From an uncultured Pseudoteredinibacter sp. (GTDB taxonomy: Bacteria; Pseudomonadota; Gammaproteobacteria; Pseudomonadales; Cellvibrionaceae), in the NCBI RefSeq assembly GCF_947500695.1, contig NZ_CANMSS010000016.1, positions 1-64,000 of the forward strand: 64,000 nt of DNA, given 5' to 3'. The notes under the pieces were generated by a model. That model was not told where the DNA came from. It did not search any database and was given only the letters and a program-made list of their open reading frames with translations. Within the stretch, counting starts at the first letter, position 1, and every line of letters begins with the position of its first letter. Shown in pieces: positions 53,926-63,096 of this stretch. The position numbers and the translations under genes are program-made.

Positions 53926-54615
53926 TTACTTAGAATTTTTCTTCTTCGGTGCAGGCTTTTTGGCTTCAGCTTGCGCTTCTTCCATATCGCCAATCACTTC
54001 ACCTTTGAAGATCCAAACTTTGACACCAATGATGCCGTAAGTTGTGGCCGCTTCAGCAGTTGCGTAGTCGATGTCAGCACGTAAAGTGTGTAGAGGTACA
54101 CGACCTTCACGATACCACTCGCTACGAGCGATCTCAGCACCACCAAGACGACCACCAACCTGGATCTTGATACCTTCAGCACCCTGGCGCATGGCGTTTT
54201 GTACAGCACGCTTCATAGCGCGACGGAACATCACACGACGCTCCAACTGCTGTGCAACACCTTGGGCTACCAGAGTCGCATCCAGATCAGGCTTGCGAAT
54301 CTCTTCGATGTTAATGTGGACAGGAACACCCATCTCTTTGCTAACAGCTGTGCGAAGCTTTTCAACGTCTTCACCTTTCTTACCGATCACGATGCCTGGA
54401 CGGGCAGTGTGAATAGTAATGCGAGCTGTGTTAGCAGGACGCTCAATGTCTACACGGCTAACAGATGCGTTTGCCAATTCTTTTTGAATGTACGCACGTA
54501 CTTTCAAGTCGGTATTCAGCTTGTCTGCATACTCATCGCTGCCAGCATACCAAGTAGAGGTGTGCTTCTTAACGATGCCCAGACGAATACCTGTCGGATG
54601 TACTTTCTGACCCAT
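53926..54615 (-). CDS. rpsC: 30S ribosomal protein S3
   Basis: The 229-residue protein has an N-terminal KH domain (GIVIGKKGEDVEKLRTAVSK) and the C-terminal LGGAEIARSEWYREGRVPLH. It helps form the mRNA entry. The C-terminal lysine-rich tail is usual. Confidence 0.98.
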   Translation of the reverse strand: MGQKVHPTGIRLGIVKKHTSTWYAGSDEYADKLNTDLKVRAYIQKELANASVSRVDIERPANTARITIHTARPGIVIGKKGEDVEKLRTAVSKEMGVPVHINIEEIRKPDLDATLVAQGVAQQLERRVMFRRAMKRAVQNAMRQGAEGIKIQVGGRLGGAEIARSEWYREGRVPLHTLRADIDYATAEAATTYGIIGVKVWIFKGEVIGDMEEAQAEAKKPAPKKKNSK

Positions 54616-54628
54616 AACGTCTGTTCTC

Positions 54629-54961
54629 TTAACTGTCGGCGACTTTAACGGTGATGTGACAAGAACGCTTTAAAATGCGATCTGCACGACCTTTCGCACG
54701 TGGCTTGATACGCTTCATTGTTAAGCCTTCGTCTACAAAGATTGTAGAAACTTTCAGCTCATCAACATCCGCACCTTCGTTGTGCTCAGCGTTTGCAATT
54801 GCAGACTCAAGCACTTTCTTGATAATTTCGGCACCTTTCTTCGGGCTGAAAGCCAAGATGTCTAGCGCTTCTTCAACGTGCTTACCACGAATCTGATTTG
54901 CTACTAGACGCGCTTTCTGAGCCGACAAACGAGCACCGCGCAATTTTGCTGCTACTTCCAT
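54629..54961 (-). CDS. rplV: 50S ribosomal protein L22
   Basis: The start is ATG 54961 (MEVAAKLRGARLSAQ), 8 nt after AGAGG; an ATG two codons earlier sits too close to that site. The 110 residues include the hairpin VDEGLTMKRIKPRAKGRADR that reaches into the exit tunnel. Confidence 0.97.
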   Translation of the reverse strand: MEVAAKLRGARLSAQKARLVANQIRGKHVEEALDILAFSPKKGAEIIKKVLESAIANAEHNEGADVDELKVSTIFVDEGLTMKRIKPRAKGRADRILKRSCHITVKVADS

Positions 54962-54974
54962 TGTCATTTACCTC

Positions 54975-55253
54975 TTAGCGCTTCTTGGCTTTCTTGTCTG
55001 CGATGTGTCCGCGGTAAGTGCGGCTCGCAGCGAATTCGCCCAGCTTGTGACCAACCATTTCTTCGTTAACAAGAACTGGCACATGCTGACGACCGTTATG
55101 CACAGCGATGGTTAAACCAACCATTTCCGGCATGATCATTGAACGGCGAGACCAGGTTTTAATTGGACGCCGATCATTTTTTTCGATCGCTGTTTCGACC
55201 TTCTTAATCAAGTGAAGATCGATGAAAGGACCTTTTTTCAGTGAACGTGGCAC
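54975..55253 (-). CDS. rpsS: 30S ribosomal protein S19
   Basis: A 92-residue protein: MPRSLKKGPFIDLHLIKKVE and MVGHKLGEFAASRTYRGHIA. It is located in the 30S head beside S13. Confidence 0.98.
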   Translation of the reverse strand: MPRSLKKGPFIDLHLIKKVETAIEKNDRRPIKTWSRRSMIMPEMVGLTIAVHNGRQHVPVLVNEEMVGHKLGEFAASRTYRGHIADKKAKKR

Positions 55254-55289
55254 TGTTCTTTCCTCTTTCAGCTACTTACTTAGACAAGA

Positions 55290-56117
55290 TTATTTCTTGC
55301 CACGACGGCGTACAATCATCTTATCGGTACGCTTGTTCTTACGGGTCTTATAACCCTTAGTAGGCGTACCCCAAGGTGACACCGGATGACGACCGCCAGA
55401 AGTACGACCTTCACCACCACCGTGCGGGTGATCTACCGGGTTCATCGCCACACCGCGAACGGTAGGACGAACACCACGCCAGCGAGAAGCACCTGCTTTA
55501 CCCAGAGAGCGCAAGCTGTGCTCACTGTTAGATACTTCACCCAAGGTAGCGCGACACTCAGATAGAACCTTACGCATTTCACCACTACGTAAACGTAGAG
55601 TTGCATAAGCGCCATCACGAGCAACCAGCTGAGCCGAAGTACCTGCAGAACGAGCTATTTGAGCACCTTTACCAGGCTTCAACTCGATGCAGTGAACAAC
55701 AGAACCTACTGGGATATTACGCAGTGGCAAAGTGTTACCAGGCTTGATTGGCGCCGCGTCACCAGACACGATTTCAGCACCAGCGCTTACACCTTTAGGA
55801 GCGATAATGTAGCGACGCTCACCGTCAGCGTAACAAACCAAAGCGATATTAGCGCTGCGATTTGGATCGTATTCAAGACGCTCAACTTTGGCTGGAATGC
55901 CATCTTTGTTGCGCTTGAAGTCGATCAAACGATAGTGTTGCTTGTGACCACCACCAATATGACGAGTCGTAATACGACCGTTATTGTTGCGACCACCAGA
56001 CTTAGACTTCTTCTCTAGCAGAGGCGCGTAAGGAGCACCTTTGTGCAGCTCAGGATTGACGACACTAACAACGTGACGACGACCTGGAGAAGTAGGCTTA
56101 CGTTTTACAATAGCCAT
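55290..56117 (-). CDS. rplB: 50S ribosomal protein L2
   Basis: The 275-residue core protein contains RGVAMNPVDHPHGGGEGRTS with the critical histidine near the peptidyl-transferase centre and the basic tail TRKNKRTDKMIVRRRGKK. Confidence 0.98.
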   Translation of the reverse strand: MAIVKRKPTSPGRRHVVSVVNPELHKGAPYAPLLEKKSKSGGRNNNGRITTRHIGGGHKQHYRLIDFKRNKDGIPAKVERLEYDPNRSANIALVCYADGERRYIIAPKGVSAGAEIVSGDAAPIKPGNTLPLRNIPVGSVVHCIELKPGKGAQIARSAGTSAQLVARDGAYATLRLRSGEMRKVLSECRATLGEVSNSEHSLRSLGKAGASRWRGVRPTVRGVAMNPVDHPHGGGEGRTSGGRHPVSPWGTPTKGYKTRKNKRTDKMIVRRRGKK

Positions 56118-56130
56118 CTCAACGTCTCCC

Positions 56131-56427
56131 TTACTCTGCTACGGCAAAGTCAATATCTTGACCTTGCTCTAGACGAACGTAAGCTTTTTTCCAATCGCTA
56201 CGCTTGCCCATACCGTGACGGGTACGCTTAGTTTTGCCCTTTACGTTCAAAACACGTACACCTTCAACTTTAACTTCAAAAAGCTGCTCAACTGCGGCTT
56301 TGATTTCAGCTTTAGTGGCGCAAGTAGTTACTTTGAAAACTACCTGGTTGGCGGCATCGCCAGCCATCGCCGCTTTTTCAGAAATCACTGGACCTAGCAG
56401 CACTTTATAAATGCGTTCCTGGCTCAT
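56131..56427 (-). CDS. rplW: 50S ribosomal protein L23
   Basis: A 98-residue protein at the exit tunnel that docks trigger factor and SRP: VLLGPVISEKAAMAGDAANQ and RVLNVKGKTKRTRHGMGKRS. Its start overlaps the rplD stop by 4 nt. Confidence 0.98.
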   Translation of the reverse strand: MSQERIYKVLLGPVISEKAAMAGDAANQVVFKVTTCATKAEIKAAVEQLFEVKVEGVRVLNVKGKTKRTRHGMGKRSDWKKAYVRLEQGQDIDFAVAE

Positions 56428-57038
56428 CCCAATGTCTCCTCAAGCTTTTTCAGTGCAGCAACAGTTACTACAACCTTGTCAAAGCGGATCAAAGCTACTG
56501 GATCAACAGCCTGTGCATCGCGAACGTCAACTTTGTGCAAGTTGCGAGACGCTAAGTACAAGTTGGAATCGATCTCTTCAGTAACAATCAACGCTTCAGT
56601 CAAGTCGAACTGCTTCATTTTCGCTACCAGCTCTTTAGTCTTTGGCGCTTCAACAGCGAAAGACTCAACAACTACTAGGCGATCCTGACGATTCAACTCA
56701 GACAAGATGCAGCGCATCGCAGCGCGGTACATTTTCTTGTTCAGCTTTTGCTCGTGGTTACGAGGCTGAGCAGCAAATGTAACACCACCAGAGCGCCAGA
56801 TTGGGCTACGGCTGGTACCAGCACGTGCACGACCTGTGCCCTTTTGACGCCAAGGTTTGGCGCCGCCACCAGAAACCGCAGAACGGTTCTTCTGGGCCTT
56901 AGTACCCTGACGAGCACCAGCCATAAAGGCTACTACCGCCTGGTGTACCAGGTCTTGATTAAATTCACGACCGAAAGCAACATCAGATACAGAAACTGTA
57001 CCCTTAGCGCCTTCAGGTGTTGCAATATTTAATTCCAT
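56424..57038 (-). CDS. rplD: 50S ribosomal protein L4
   Basis: The start is ATG 57038 (MELNIATPEG), 7 nt after AGGGGG; an ATG two codons earlier is too close. The 204 residues include the tunnel loop KPWRQKGTGRARAGTSRSPI. L4 autoregulates the S10 operon in E. coli. Confidence 0.97.
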   Translation of the reverse strand: MELNIATPEGAKGTVSVSDVAFGREFNQDLVHQAVVAFMAGARQGTKAQKNRSAVSGGGAKPWRQKGTGRARAGTSRSPIWRSGGVTFAAQPRNHEQKLNKKMYRAAMRCILSELNRQDRLVVVESFAVEAPKTKELVAKMKQFDLTEALIVTEEIDSNLYLASRNLHKVDVRDAQAVDPVALIRFDKVVVTVAALKKLEETLG

Positions 57039-57058
57039 GGTCATCCCCCTAGGAAGCC

Positions 57059-57703
57059 TTAACCGTTGCTCTGCAGTTTCACAGCAGGACGTACAATCAC
57101 GTCACCACCTGGAGCACCTGGAATAGCACCCTTAACTAACAGCAGATTGCGCTCAGCATCAATGCGAACCACTTCTAGGTTCTGAACAGTTACCTGCTCG
57201 GAGCCCATGTGACCAGCCATTTTTTTGCCTTTGAACACACGTCCTGGGGTCTGACATTGACCAATTGAACCAGGAGCACGGTGGGAAATTGAGTTACCGT
57301 GAGTAGCATCTTGCATATGGAAATTCCAACGCTTAACGCCACCTTGAAAGCCTTTACCTTTAGAGGTACCGGTAACATCGATTTTTTGACCAGCTTCGAA
57401 AGTTTCAACGGTGATTTCACCGCCAACCTCGAAAGCTTCTTCATTGTCGTTACGAAGCTCCCACAAACCACGACCCGCTTCAGCGTTAGCTTTAGCGAAG
57501 TGACCTGCAGCAGACTTAGCGACACGGGAGGCACGACGAGACCCTACGGTTACTTGTACAGCGTTGTAACCGTCGGTTTCCACGTTCTTAACCTGGGTGA
57601 TGCGATTAGGATCAACCTCAATCACAGAAACAGGGATGGAAACACCATCTTCAGTAAAAATGCGAGTCATACCGCTTTTGCGGCCGACTAGACCAATCGT
57701 CAT
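57059..57703 (-). CDS. rplC: 50S ribosomal protein L3
   Basis: A 214-residue protein with MTIGLVGRKSGMTRIFTEDG and the GKGFQGGVKRWNF loop and HRAPGSIGQCQTPGRVFKGK near the peptidyl-transferase centre, including the Gln methylated by PrmB in relatives. Confidence 0.98.
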   Translation of the reverse strand: MTIGLVGRKSGMTRIFTEDGVSIPVSVIEVDPNRITQVKNVETDGYNAVQVTVGSRRASRVAKSAAGHFAKANAEAGRGLWELRNDNEEAFEVGGEITVETFEAGQKIDVTGTSKGKGFQGGVKRWNFHMQDATHGNSISHRAPGSIGQCQTPGRVFKGKKMAGHMGSEQVTVQNLEVVRIDAERNLLLVKGAIPGAPGGDVIVRPAVKLQSNG

Positions 57704-57810
57704 TTTGCTAACCTCTCAGTGTACGGGGCTTTTACCCGCTATGGCCGCCCATCTCAGAGCGTTACACATACCTAAGCATTGAGGCTTAGGTTTCGGCATT
57801 AATTAAATAA

Positions 57811-58122
57811 TTAACCGAGACTAATTTGAACCTCAACACCAGCAGCTAGATCTAGCTTCATAAGTGCATCAACAGTTTTCTCAGTCGGTTGAACAATATC
57901 CAACAAACGCTTATGTGTACGAATCTCATATTGATCACGCGCATCTTTGTTTACATGCGGAGAAACCAATACAGTGAAACGCTCCTTACGAGTCGGCAGC
58001 GGAATCGGACCCCGAACTTGTGCGCCAGTACGCTTTGCCGTCTCAACAATCTCCTCAGTAGAAGCGTCGATGAGCTTGTGGTCGAAAGCCTTAAGGCGGA
58101 TTCGAATTCGTTGATTCTGCAT
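57811..58122 (-). CDS. rpsJ: 30S ribosomal protein S10
   Basis: The start is ATG 58122 (MQNQRIRIRL), matching E. coli S10 exactly in length (103 residues); the frame opens three codons earlier at a TTG. It is the first gene of the ribosomal cluster and also serves as the NusE antitermination factor. The upstream str operon usual in relatives (rpsL, rpsG, fusA, tuf) is not adjacent. Confidence 0.98.
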   Translation of the reverse strand: MQNQRIRIRLKAFDHKLIDASTEEIVETAKRTGAQVRGPIPLPTRKERFTVLVSPHVNKDARDQYEIRTHKRLLDIVQPTEKTVDALMKLDLAAGVEVQISLG

Positions 58123-58371
58123 CTGAACCAAACTCCAAAATCGTTAATAAATTTACCCATTTCACAAAGCCTTACGACCCTGAAAAATGGAAGCGGAATT
58201 CTATAGACCCATTTCAAGCTGGTCAAGCCTTATTTGTAAAAAAATTAACCAGCACAGAAAGCAAGCACCTCCAGCCCTGCCCGCGAGCCTTAAATCCACA
58301 CAAACTGCCCGGTAGCACCTAAAGCCACATTCCTGCTAGACTGCCCGCAGTCAAATAATAAACCTACAAAA

Positions 58372-58938
58372 ATGACCTACAAAGCAAACCGAATCAGCCA
58401 GGTGTTCCAGAGCTATCGCCAGAAGTTAGCCAGTAGAATTCGCCACCTAGTCAAACCCCAGGATATAGACGACATTATCCAGGATACCTTTGTGCGCTGC
58501 TACGAAGCCGAGCTAAAACAGGAAATTGAATACCCGAAAACCTATATGCTACGGACCGTTCAGCACCTGGCCATCAATCACAACCAGCGCTGGGACAATA
58601 GCCGCTGCCAGCATATAGAGGATTTTGACGAGCCAATTGTCCAATTACTAGCACCAAGTGCAGAGCAAGACTTCGAGTCAAAAGAACGATTTTTACAGTT
58701 TTGCCGAGCGGTAGAACAACTGCCTGACAGCTGCCGTAAGGCCTTTGTACTCAAAAAGGTCTATGGCCTTAGCCAAAAAGAAATTGCAGAATACTTACAA
58801 CTCAGCGAAAGCACGATAGAGAAACACATTGCCAAAGGCATGCGCCTCTGCTTTGCCTATATAAGGAATATAGAAGAGCAAGAAAGTAGCCCCCAGCACA
58901 CCCCAAATGGCAAACAAACGAATACCGCAAGACAATGA
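58372..58938 (+). CDS. ECF sigma factor, FecI type
   Basis: The 188-residue sigma-70 family protein has region 2 (DIDDIIQDTFVRCYEAE) and region 4 (LSQKEIAEYLQLSESTIEKH). Such factors are released by a FecR-like protein when a TonB-dependent receptor binds its ligand. Its stop overlaps the FecR-like ATG by 4 nt, and the receptor follows, so all three form one operon. Target promoters are not recognisable here. Confidence 0.93.
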   Translation: MTYKANRISQVFQSYRQKLASRIRHLVKPQDIDDIIQDTFVRCYEAELKQEIEYPKTYMLRTVQHLAINHNQRWDNSRCQHIEDFDEPIVQLLAPSAEQDFESKERFLQFCRAVEQLPDSCRKAFVLKKVYGLSQKEIAEYLQLSESTIEKHIAKGMRLCFAYIRNIEEQESSPQHTPNGKQTNTARQ

Positions 58939-59930
58939 GCAAGCTACGCCTATTAAGCAATAATGAAGACAGCCTCGACCAAGCCAGCGAGTGGCTAGCC
59001 AAGGTCGACAGAGGTCTTAATGAAAGCGAAAAACTAGCCCTAAAACAGTGGCTAGAGAGTAATCCTATGCACCGCCGAAACCTCTTCGATATGGCCGCAC
59101 TCTGGGATTCCATGAGCATGCTTAGCGAACTCTCCGCCATGTTCCCACTGGAAGAACAGGCAAAGCCCAACAAGACAAACTGGCGCCACTACGGCTCCGT
59201 AGCCGCAAGCCTTATGCTAATAGGTATCGGGATCGCCTTTTTTTGGGTCAAAGAACATGTTCTGCTGCAAGAGGAATACATTACCGCCATTGGGGAGCAC
59301 AAGCTATTTGAGCTCAACGACGGCTCAAGCATCCACTTAAACACCAATAGCCGCGTTAGCGTCAACTTCAGCTTTGGACTGAGAGAACTTAACCTAGAGC
59401 AAGGCGAAGCGCACTTTAATGTAGCACATGATAAAAAACGGCCTTTTATTGTGAGCGCCGGCAATCAAACAGTTACCGCAATCGGCACAGCCTTCAACAT
59501 TAGACTGTCGCAACAAGACGACATGGAACTACTGGTCACCGAAGGACGCGTATCCCTGGCAAGCGGCACCACAGACACCCCCACCCCCAAAACGATGCCA
59601 ACTACCACCTACCTTGAGGCCGGACAGCAAATAGCACCCAATATATCCGCCCAGAGCCCAATTGAACCTGTCACCAGCGCCGCCATAGATGGCAAACTAG
59701 CATGGCAAAGAGGTTTTATTGTTTTTGACGGCACCCCTTTAGGCAAGGCCCTGCAAGAAGTGCAACGCTATGCCAAGTACGAAATTGTTGCCGATAAAGA
59801 TATCCAAAACCTTGAGATTGCCGGATACTTTAAGACCAGCGATATCGACAAGTTAATCGCTTCCCTAGAACAGAGCTTCGACCTCAACTCTGAACGCAAA
59901 GGACAAACCATTCACCTTCGCCAACGCTAA
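58935..59930 (+). CDS. FecR-like anti-sigma regulator
   Basis: The 331-residue inner-membrane protein has an N-terminal cytoplasmic domain of the DUF4880 type (ASEWLAKVDRGLNESEKLAL), one membrane helix (ASLMLIGIGIAFFWV near 85-100), the FecR periplasmic domain (LFELNDGSSIHLNTNSRVSV) and a C-terminal STN-like domain (about 260-330). It relays the receptor signal to the sigma factor. Operon position and overlap support this. Confidence 0.93.
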   Translation: MSKLRLLSNNEDSLDQASEWLAKVDRGLNESEKLALKQWLESNPMHRRNLFDMAALWDSMSMLSELSAMFPLEEQAKPNKTNWRHYGSVAASLMLIGIGIAFFWVKEHVLLQEEYITAIGEHKLFELNDGSSIHLNTNSRVSVNFSFGLRELNLEQGEAHFNVAHDKKRPFIVSAGNQTVTAIGTAFNIRLSQQDDMELLVTEGRVSLASGTTDTPTPKTMPTTTYLEAGQQIAPNISAQSPIEPVTSAAIDGKLAWQRGFIVFDGTPLGKALQEVQRYAKYEIVADKDIQNLEIAGYFKTSDIDKLIASLEQSFDLNSERKGQTIHLRQR

Positions 59931-59933
59931 AGT

Positions 59934-62900
59934 ATGAAAACTATAAATATTTTTGGTGGTTCATGGCGGAAACTCACACACCAACTGTCAGCTCTTGGCA
60001 AGGCTGACGGATCTTTGTGCATTTATATAACTATCTGCTTTTTTGCCACACTCTGGCAAAGCAGCAATAGCCTAGCAGCTCATGAGCAAGAGCTAAGAAA
60101 GACACACTCTTTCAATATACCCGCACAAAGAGCCGACCGAGCACTAACCGAATTTGGCCGCCAAAGTGACAGCACCATCGTGTTCTCATTTAAGGCAACC
60201 AAACCCTTTAAAGCCAATACCTTACGAGGGCGACACAGCCTAAAGCAAGGTATTGAGCGACTACTAAGAGGCAGCGGTTTAATAGCTCGCATTGGTAAAT
60301 CCGGACAGCTGAGTATTGAAATACAAAGCCAACCGGAGAGTGCAGTTAATATGACTAATAAAAAAACCTTGCTAGCCGCCGCTGTCGCGAGCGCCGTAAG
60401 CGCAGGCAGCATGACCACCATCGCCCAAAACAACAACGCTGAAATCGAAGAGGTCACTGTACTTGGCAGCCGCCAAGCTGGTCGATCAGCTGGAGATATG
60501 CCTGTCCCTGTAGACACCTTAAGCTCCGATGCCCTTTCAAACAGCGGCCAAACGGAAGTCGGCCGAATGCTTCAATCTCTGGCGCCATCTTTTAACTTTC
60601 CAAGTTCATCAATATCCGACGGCACCGATGCGCTACGCCCCGCCACCTTGCGCGGCCTAGGCCCAGATCAAACCTTAGTTTTGGTTAACGGCAAGCGCCG
60701 CCACCAAGCCTCACTAATACACATCAACACCTCGGTTGGCCGAGGCACAGCCGGCGTCGACATGAACGCCATTCCCGCCTCTTCCATCAAGCGCATTGAA
60801 GTTTTGCGTGATGGCGCCGCCGCCCAATATGGCTCAGATGCAATCGCAGGGGTCATCAACATCGTACTGAAAGATGATGACGAAGCCGGCCATATTGGTA
60901 TTTCAAACGGTGAATATTCCGAAGGAGATGGCAATACCACTAATATAGATTTCTCCAAAGGCTTCACACTTGGCAGCGATGGCTACCTAAACATCTCTGG
61001 TAACTTTCGCGATCGTGAGCACACCAATCGCGCCGGCCTACACGGCTCGTGCCAGTTCAGCGGCTGCGCCGACACTGACGGCAACGGCATTTTGGAAGCT
61101 GGCGACCCAAGAGAAGTAACCGCACCGAGGCAAACCTTCCGCATTGGCGATGCCGATTCCGAGCAGACCGCCCTAACCTTAAATGCCGGAGTCGAAGTAG
61201 GCCAAGGCGAGCTATACGGCTTTGCCACCTATTCAAGTCGAGATAATCAATCAGCCGCCTTCTTCAGACACAACGCCAATAACGGCGGCAATGCACCACT
61301 CTCAGATGGTGACGCCACTATCCCAAGCGGCTTCCTACCTAAGATTAATAGTGAAATCGAAGATATCTCGGTAAATATTGGCTACCGCTTAGAGCTGGAT
61401 AGCGGAGCAACATTGGATTTCTCATACACCACCGGTGAGAACAGCATCGATTACACCACCAGCGACTCACTTAACTCGTCCTTTGCCAACCACCTGCTTA
61501 ACAGCACCAATATGAGCGACGCCGAGATTCGCAGCAGCGTACCCAGGACCGCCAAGGCGTACGGGCTAGAGCTTGGACTTGATACTTTTAATGTCGATTT
61601 TACGCAATCCTATGGCGACCTCGCACTGGCAGCAGGCGCAGCCATTCGCAAAGACAGCTACAAGGTTATACCTGGCGAAGAGTACGCCTATAACGATTAC
61701 GACACTCAAAATGGCGTCAGCCTTTATGACAGCGATCGCAGTGGCGGTATTCAAGGCTTCCCGGGTATCGGACCACAATCAGCGGTTGATGAGGAGCGCG
61801 ATGTAAACTCCCTCTATATAGATGGCGAATACCAAGTTAGCGACGAGCTACTGATTAGTGCCGCCATGCGCTATGACGACTATGACGGCTTTGGCAACAC
61901 CGTTAACTACAAGCTCGCAGGCAGCTTTGAAGCCAGCGATACCGTACGCTTGCGCGCCGCTGCCAGCACCGGTTTTAGAGCCCCCTCAATGCAGCAGCTG
62001 TACTTTAACAATGTCAGCACTCAATTTGTCACCGACAGCAGCGGCAATCTTGTTGCTGCAGAGCGCGGCACTTTCCGCAACGACAGCCCGGTTGCCAAAG
62101 CCATTGGCATACCTTCCTTAAAAGAGGAAGAGTCCGTTAACCTTAGCTTTGGTATCGTCGCCGATCTTACTGATCACCTAAATATGACTATCGATTTCTA
62201 TCAAGTACAAATCGATGATCGTATCGTAATCAGTAAAGGTCTGGGACTTGGCTTAAACGATGAGCTAGACGCAGCCCTTAATAGCGCTGGCGCCTCGCAA
62301 GCTCAGTTCTTCCTAAATGGCGCAGACACCGAAACCAAGGGCGTCGATATTGTTGCCTCTTATGAAGGCATCGAGATTGGCAACGGCAATCTTGATATCA
62401 CCTTTGCAGCCAACTACACCAAAACCGACGTCACCGGCCTATTCACCCCAGCCGACGGCGGTCTTGCCACATTAAGCACTGACCAGGTATTTAGCTCCCA
62501 GGACATCTCAATTATCGAAGAGTGGCAACCAAAGGATCGTATTAGCCTTAGCGGCTTCTATAGCAATGATAACTGGACTGCCAACCTATCCTTCAATCGC
62601 TTTGGCGAGTACACCATTGAAGATGGCGGACGCCAAACCTATGGTGCTGAGATTTTGACCGATCTGCGCATTGCCTATGAATTCGACAATGGCTTTGGAA
62701 TCAACTTCGGCGGCAACAACATTTTTGACGTCACCCCTGATGAGAACCAAATCGGCAACTCTCGTACCGGAGCTATTGAAGATGGCCCTGGCGGCAACCT
62801 TATTGTCGACAGCAAAGGAGTGTTTACTTACTCTCGCCGCTCAGCGCCATTTGGCTTTAATGGAGCTTATTATTACTTCGGCTTAAGTTATGACTTCTAA
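59934..62900 (+). CDS. TonB-dependent receptor with N-terminal STN domain
   Basis: The 988-residue outer-membrane receptor starts with a signal-like segment (CIYITICFFATLWQ near 29-42) and an STN domain (about 58-130, NIPAQRADRALTEFGRQSDS) that would touch the FecR-like protein. At residue 140 a second, complete signal-peptide-like segment follows (MTNKKTLLAAAVASAVSAGS), then a TonB box (EIEEVTVLGSR), the plug (VLVNGKRR, VLRDGAAAQYGSDAIAGVIN) and a 22-strand barrel ending in Phe (YYFGLSYDF). The substrate is unknown. The gene lies 3 bp after fecR. Confidence 0.92.
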   Translation: MKTINIFGGSWRKLTHQLSALGKADGSLCIYITICFFATLWQSSNSLAAHEQELRKTHSFNIPAQRADRALTEFGRQSDSTIVFSFKATKPFKANTLRGRHSLKQGIERLLRGSGLIARIGKSGQLSIEIQSQPESAVNMTNKKTLLAAAVASAVSAGSMTTIAQNNNAEIEEVTVLGSRQAGRSAGDMPVPVDTLSSDALSNSGQTEVGRMLQSLAPSFNFPSSSISDGTDALRPATLRGLGPDQTLVLVNGKRRHQASLIHINTSVGRGTAGVDMNAIPASSIKRIEVLRDGAAAQYGSDAIAGVINIVLKDDDEAGHIGISNGEYSEGDGNTTNIDFSKGFTLGSDGYLNISGNFRDREHTNRAGLHGSCQFSGCADTDGNGILEAGDPREVTAPRQTFRIGDADSEQTALTLNAGVEVGQGELYGFATYSSRDNQSAAFFRHNANNGGNAPLSDGDATIPSGFLPKINSEIEDISVNIGYRLELDSGATLDFSYTTGENSIDYTTSDSLNSSFANHLLNSTNMSDAEIRSSVPRTAKAYGLELGLDTFNVDFTQSYGDLALAAGAAIRKDSYKVIPGEEYAYNDYDTQNGVSLYDSDRSGGIQGFPGIGPQSAVDEERDVNSLYIDGEYQVSDELLISAAMRYDDYDGFGNTVNYKLAGSFEASDTVRLRAAASTGFRAPSMQQLYFNNVSTQFVTDSSGNLVAAERGTFRNDSPVAKAIGIPSLKEEESVNLSFGIVADLTDHLNMTIDFYQVQIDDRIVISKGLGLGLNDELDAALNSAGASQAQFFLNGADTETKGVDIVASYEGIEIGNGNLDITFAANYTKTDVTGLFTPADGGLATLSTDQVFSSQDISIIEEWQPKDRISLSGFYSNDNWTANLSFNRFGEYTIEDGGRQTYGAEILTDLRIAYEFDNGFGINFGGNNIFDVTPDENQIGNSRTGAIEDGPGGNLIVDSKGVFTYSRRSAPFGFNGAYYYFGLSYDF

Positions 62901-62946
62901 GCGTCGCAATTGCCGTCTAAAATAGCCCCACAAGCTGCTTAAGATC

Positions 62947-62975
62947 AAAGCCACCCCAAATTGGGGTGGCTTTTT
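62947..62975 (+). terminator. Terminator of the surface-signalling operon
   Basis: AAAGCCACCCCAA and TTGGGGTGGCTTTTT form a 13-bp stem followed by a T-run 47 bp after the receptor stop codon. Confidence 0.93.
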
Positions 62976-63018
62976 ACTATGAGCGTGCAAAAAATCACCA
63001 TTTTTCTACTATTTTAGG

Positions 63019-63054
63019 TTCAATAAGCGCGCAAGAATCCGTATAATTGCGCGC
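63019..63054 (+). promoter_or_regulatory. Candidate promoter of the EF-G2 gene with overlapping inverted repeat
   Basis: TTCAAT (63019-63024), a 17-bp spacer and TATAAT (63042-63047) form a sigma-70 type promoter. GCGCGCAA (63027-63034) and TTGCGCGC (63047-63054) are perfect inverted repeats around the -10. The GC-rich stretch just after the -10 suits stringent control. Confidence 0.6.
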
Positions 63055-63096
63055 TATTTTTTTGGAATTGGACTTGGTTTAACTCGAGAAACAGAA

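Noticed and set aside
57771..57790. CCTAAGC and GCTTAGG hairpin between rplC and rpsJ
   Set aside because: A 7-bp stem without T-tract inside a co-transcribed cluster; not supported as a terminator or riboswitch.
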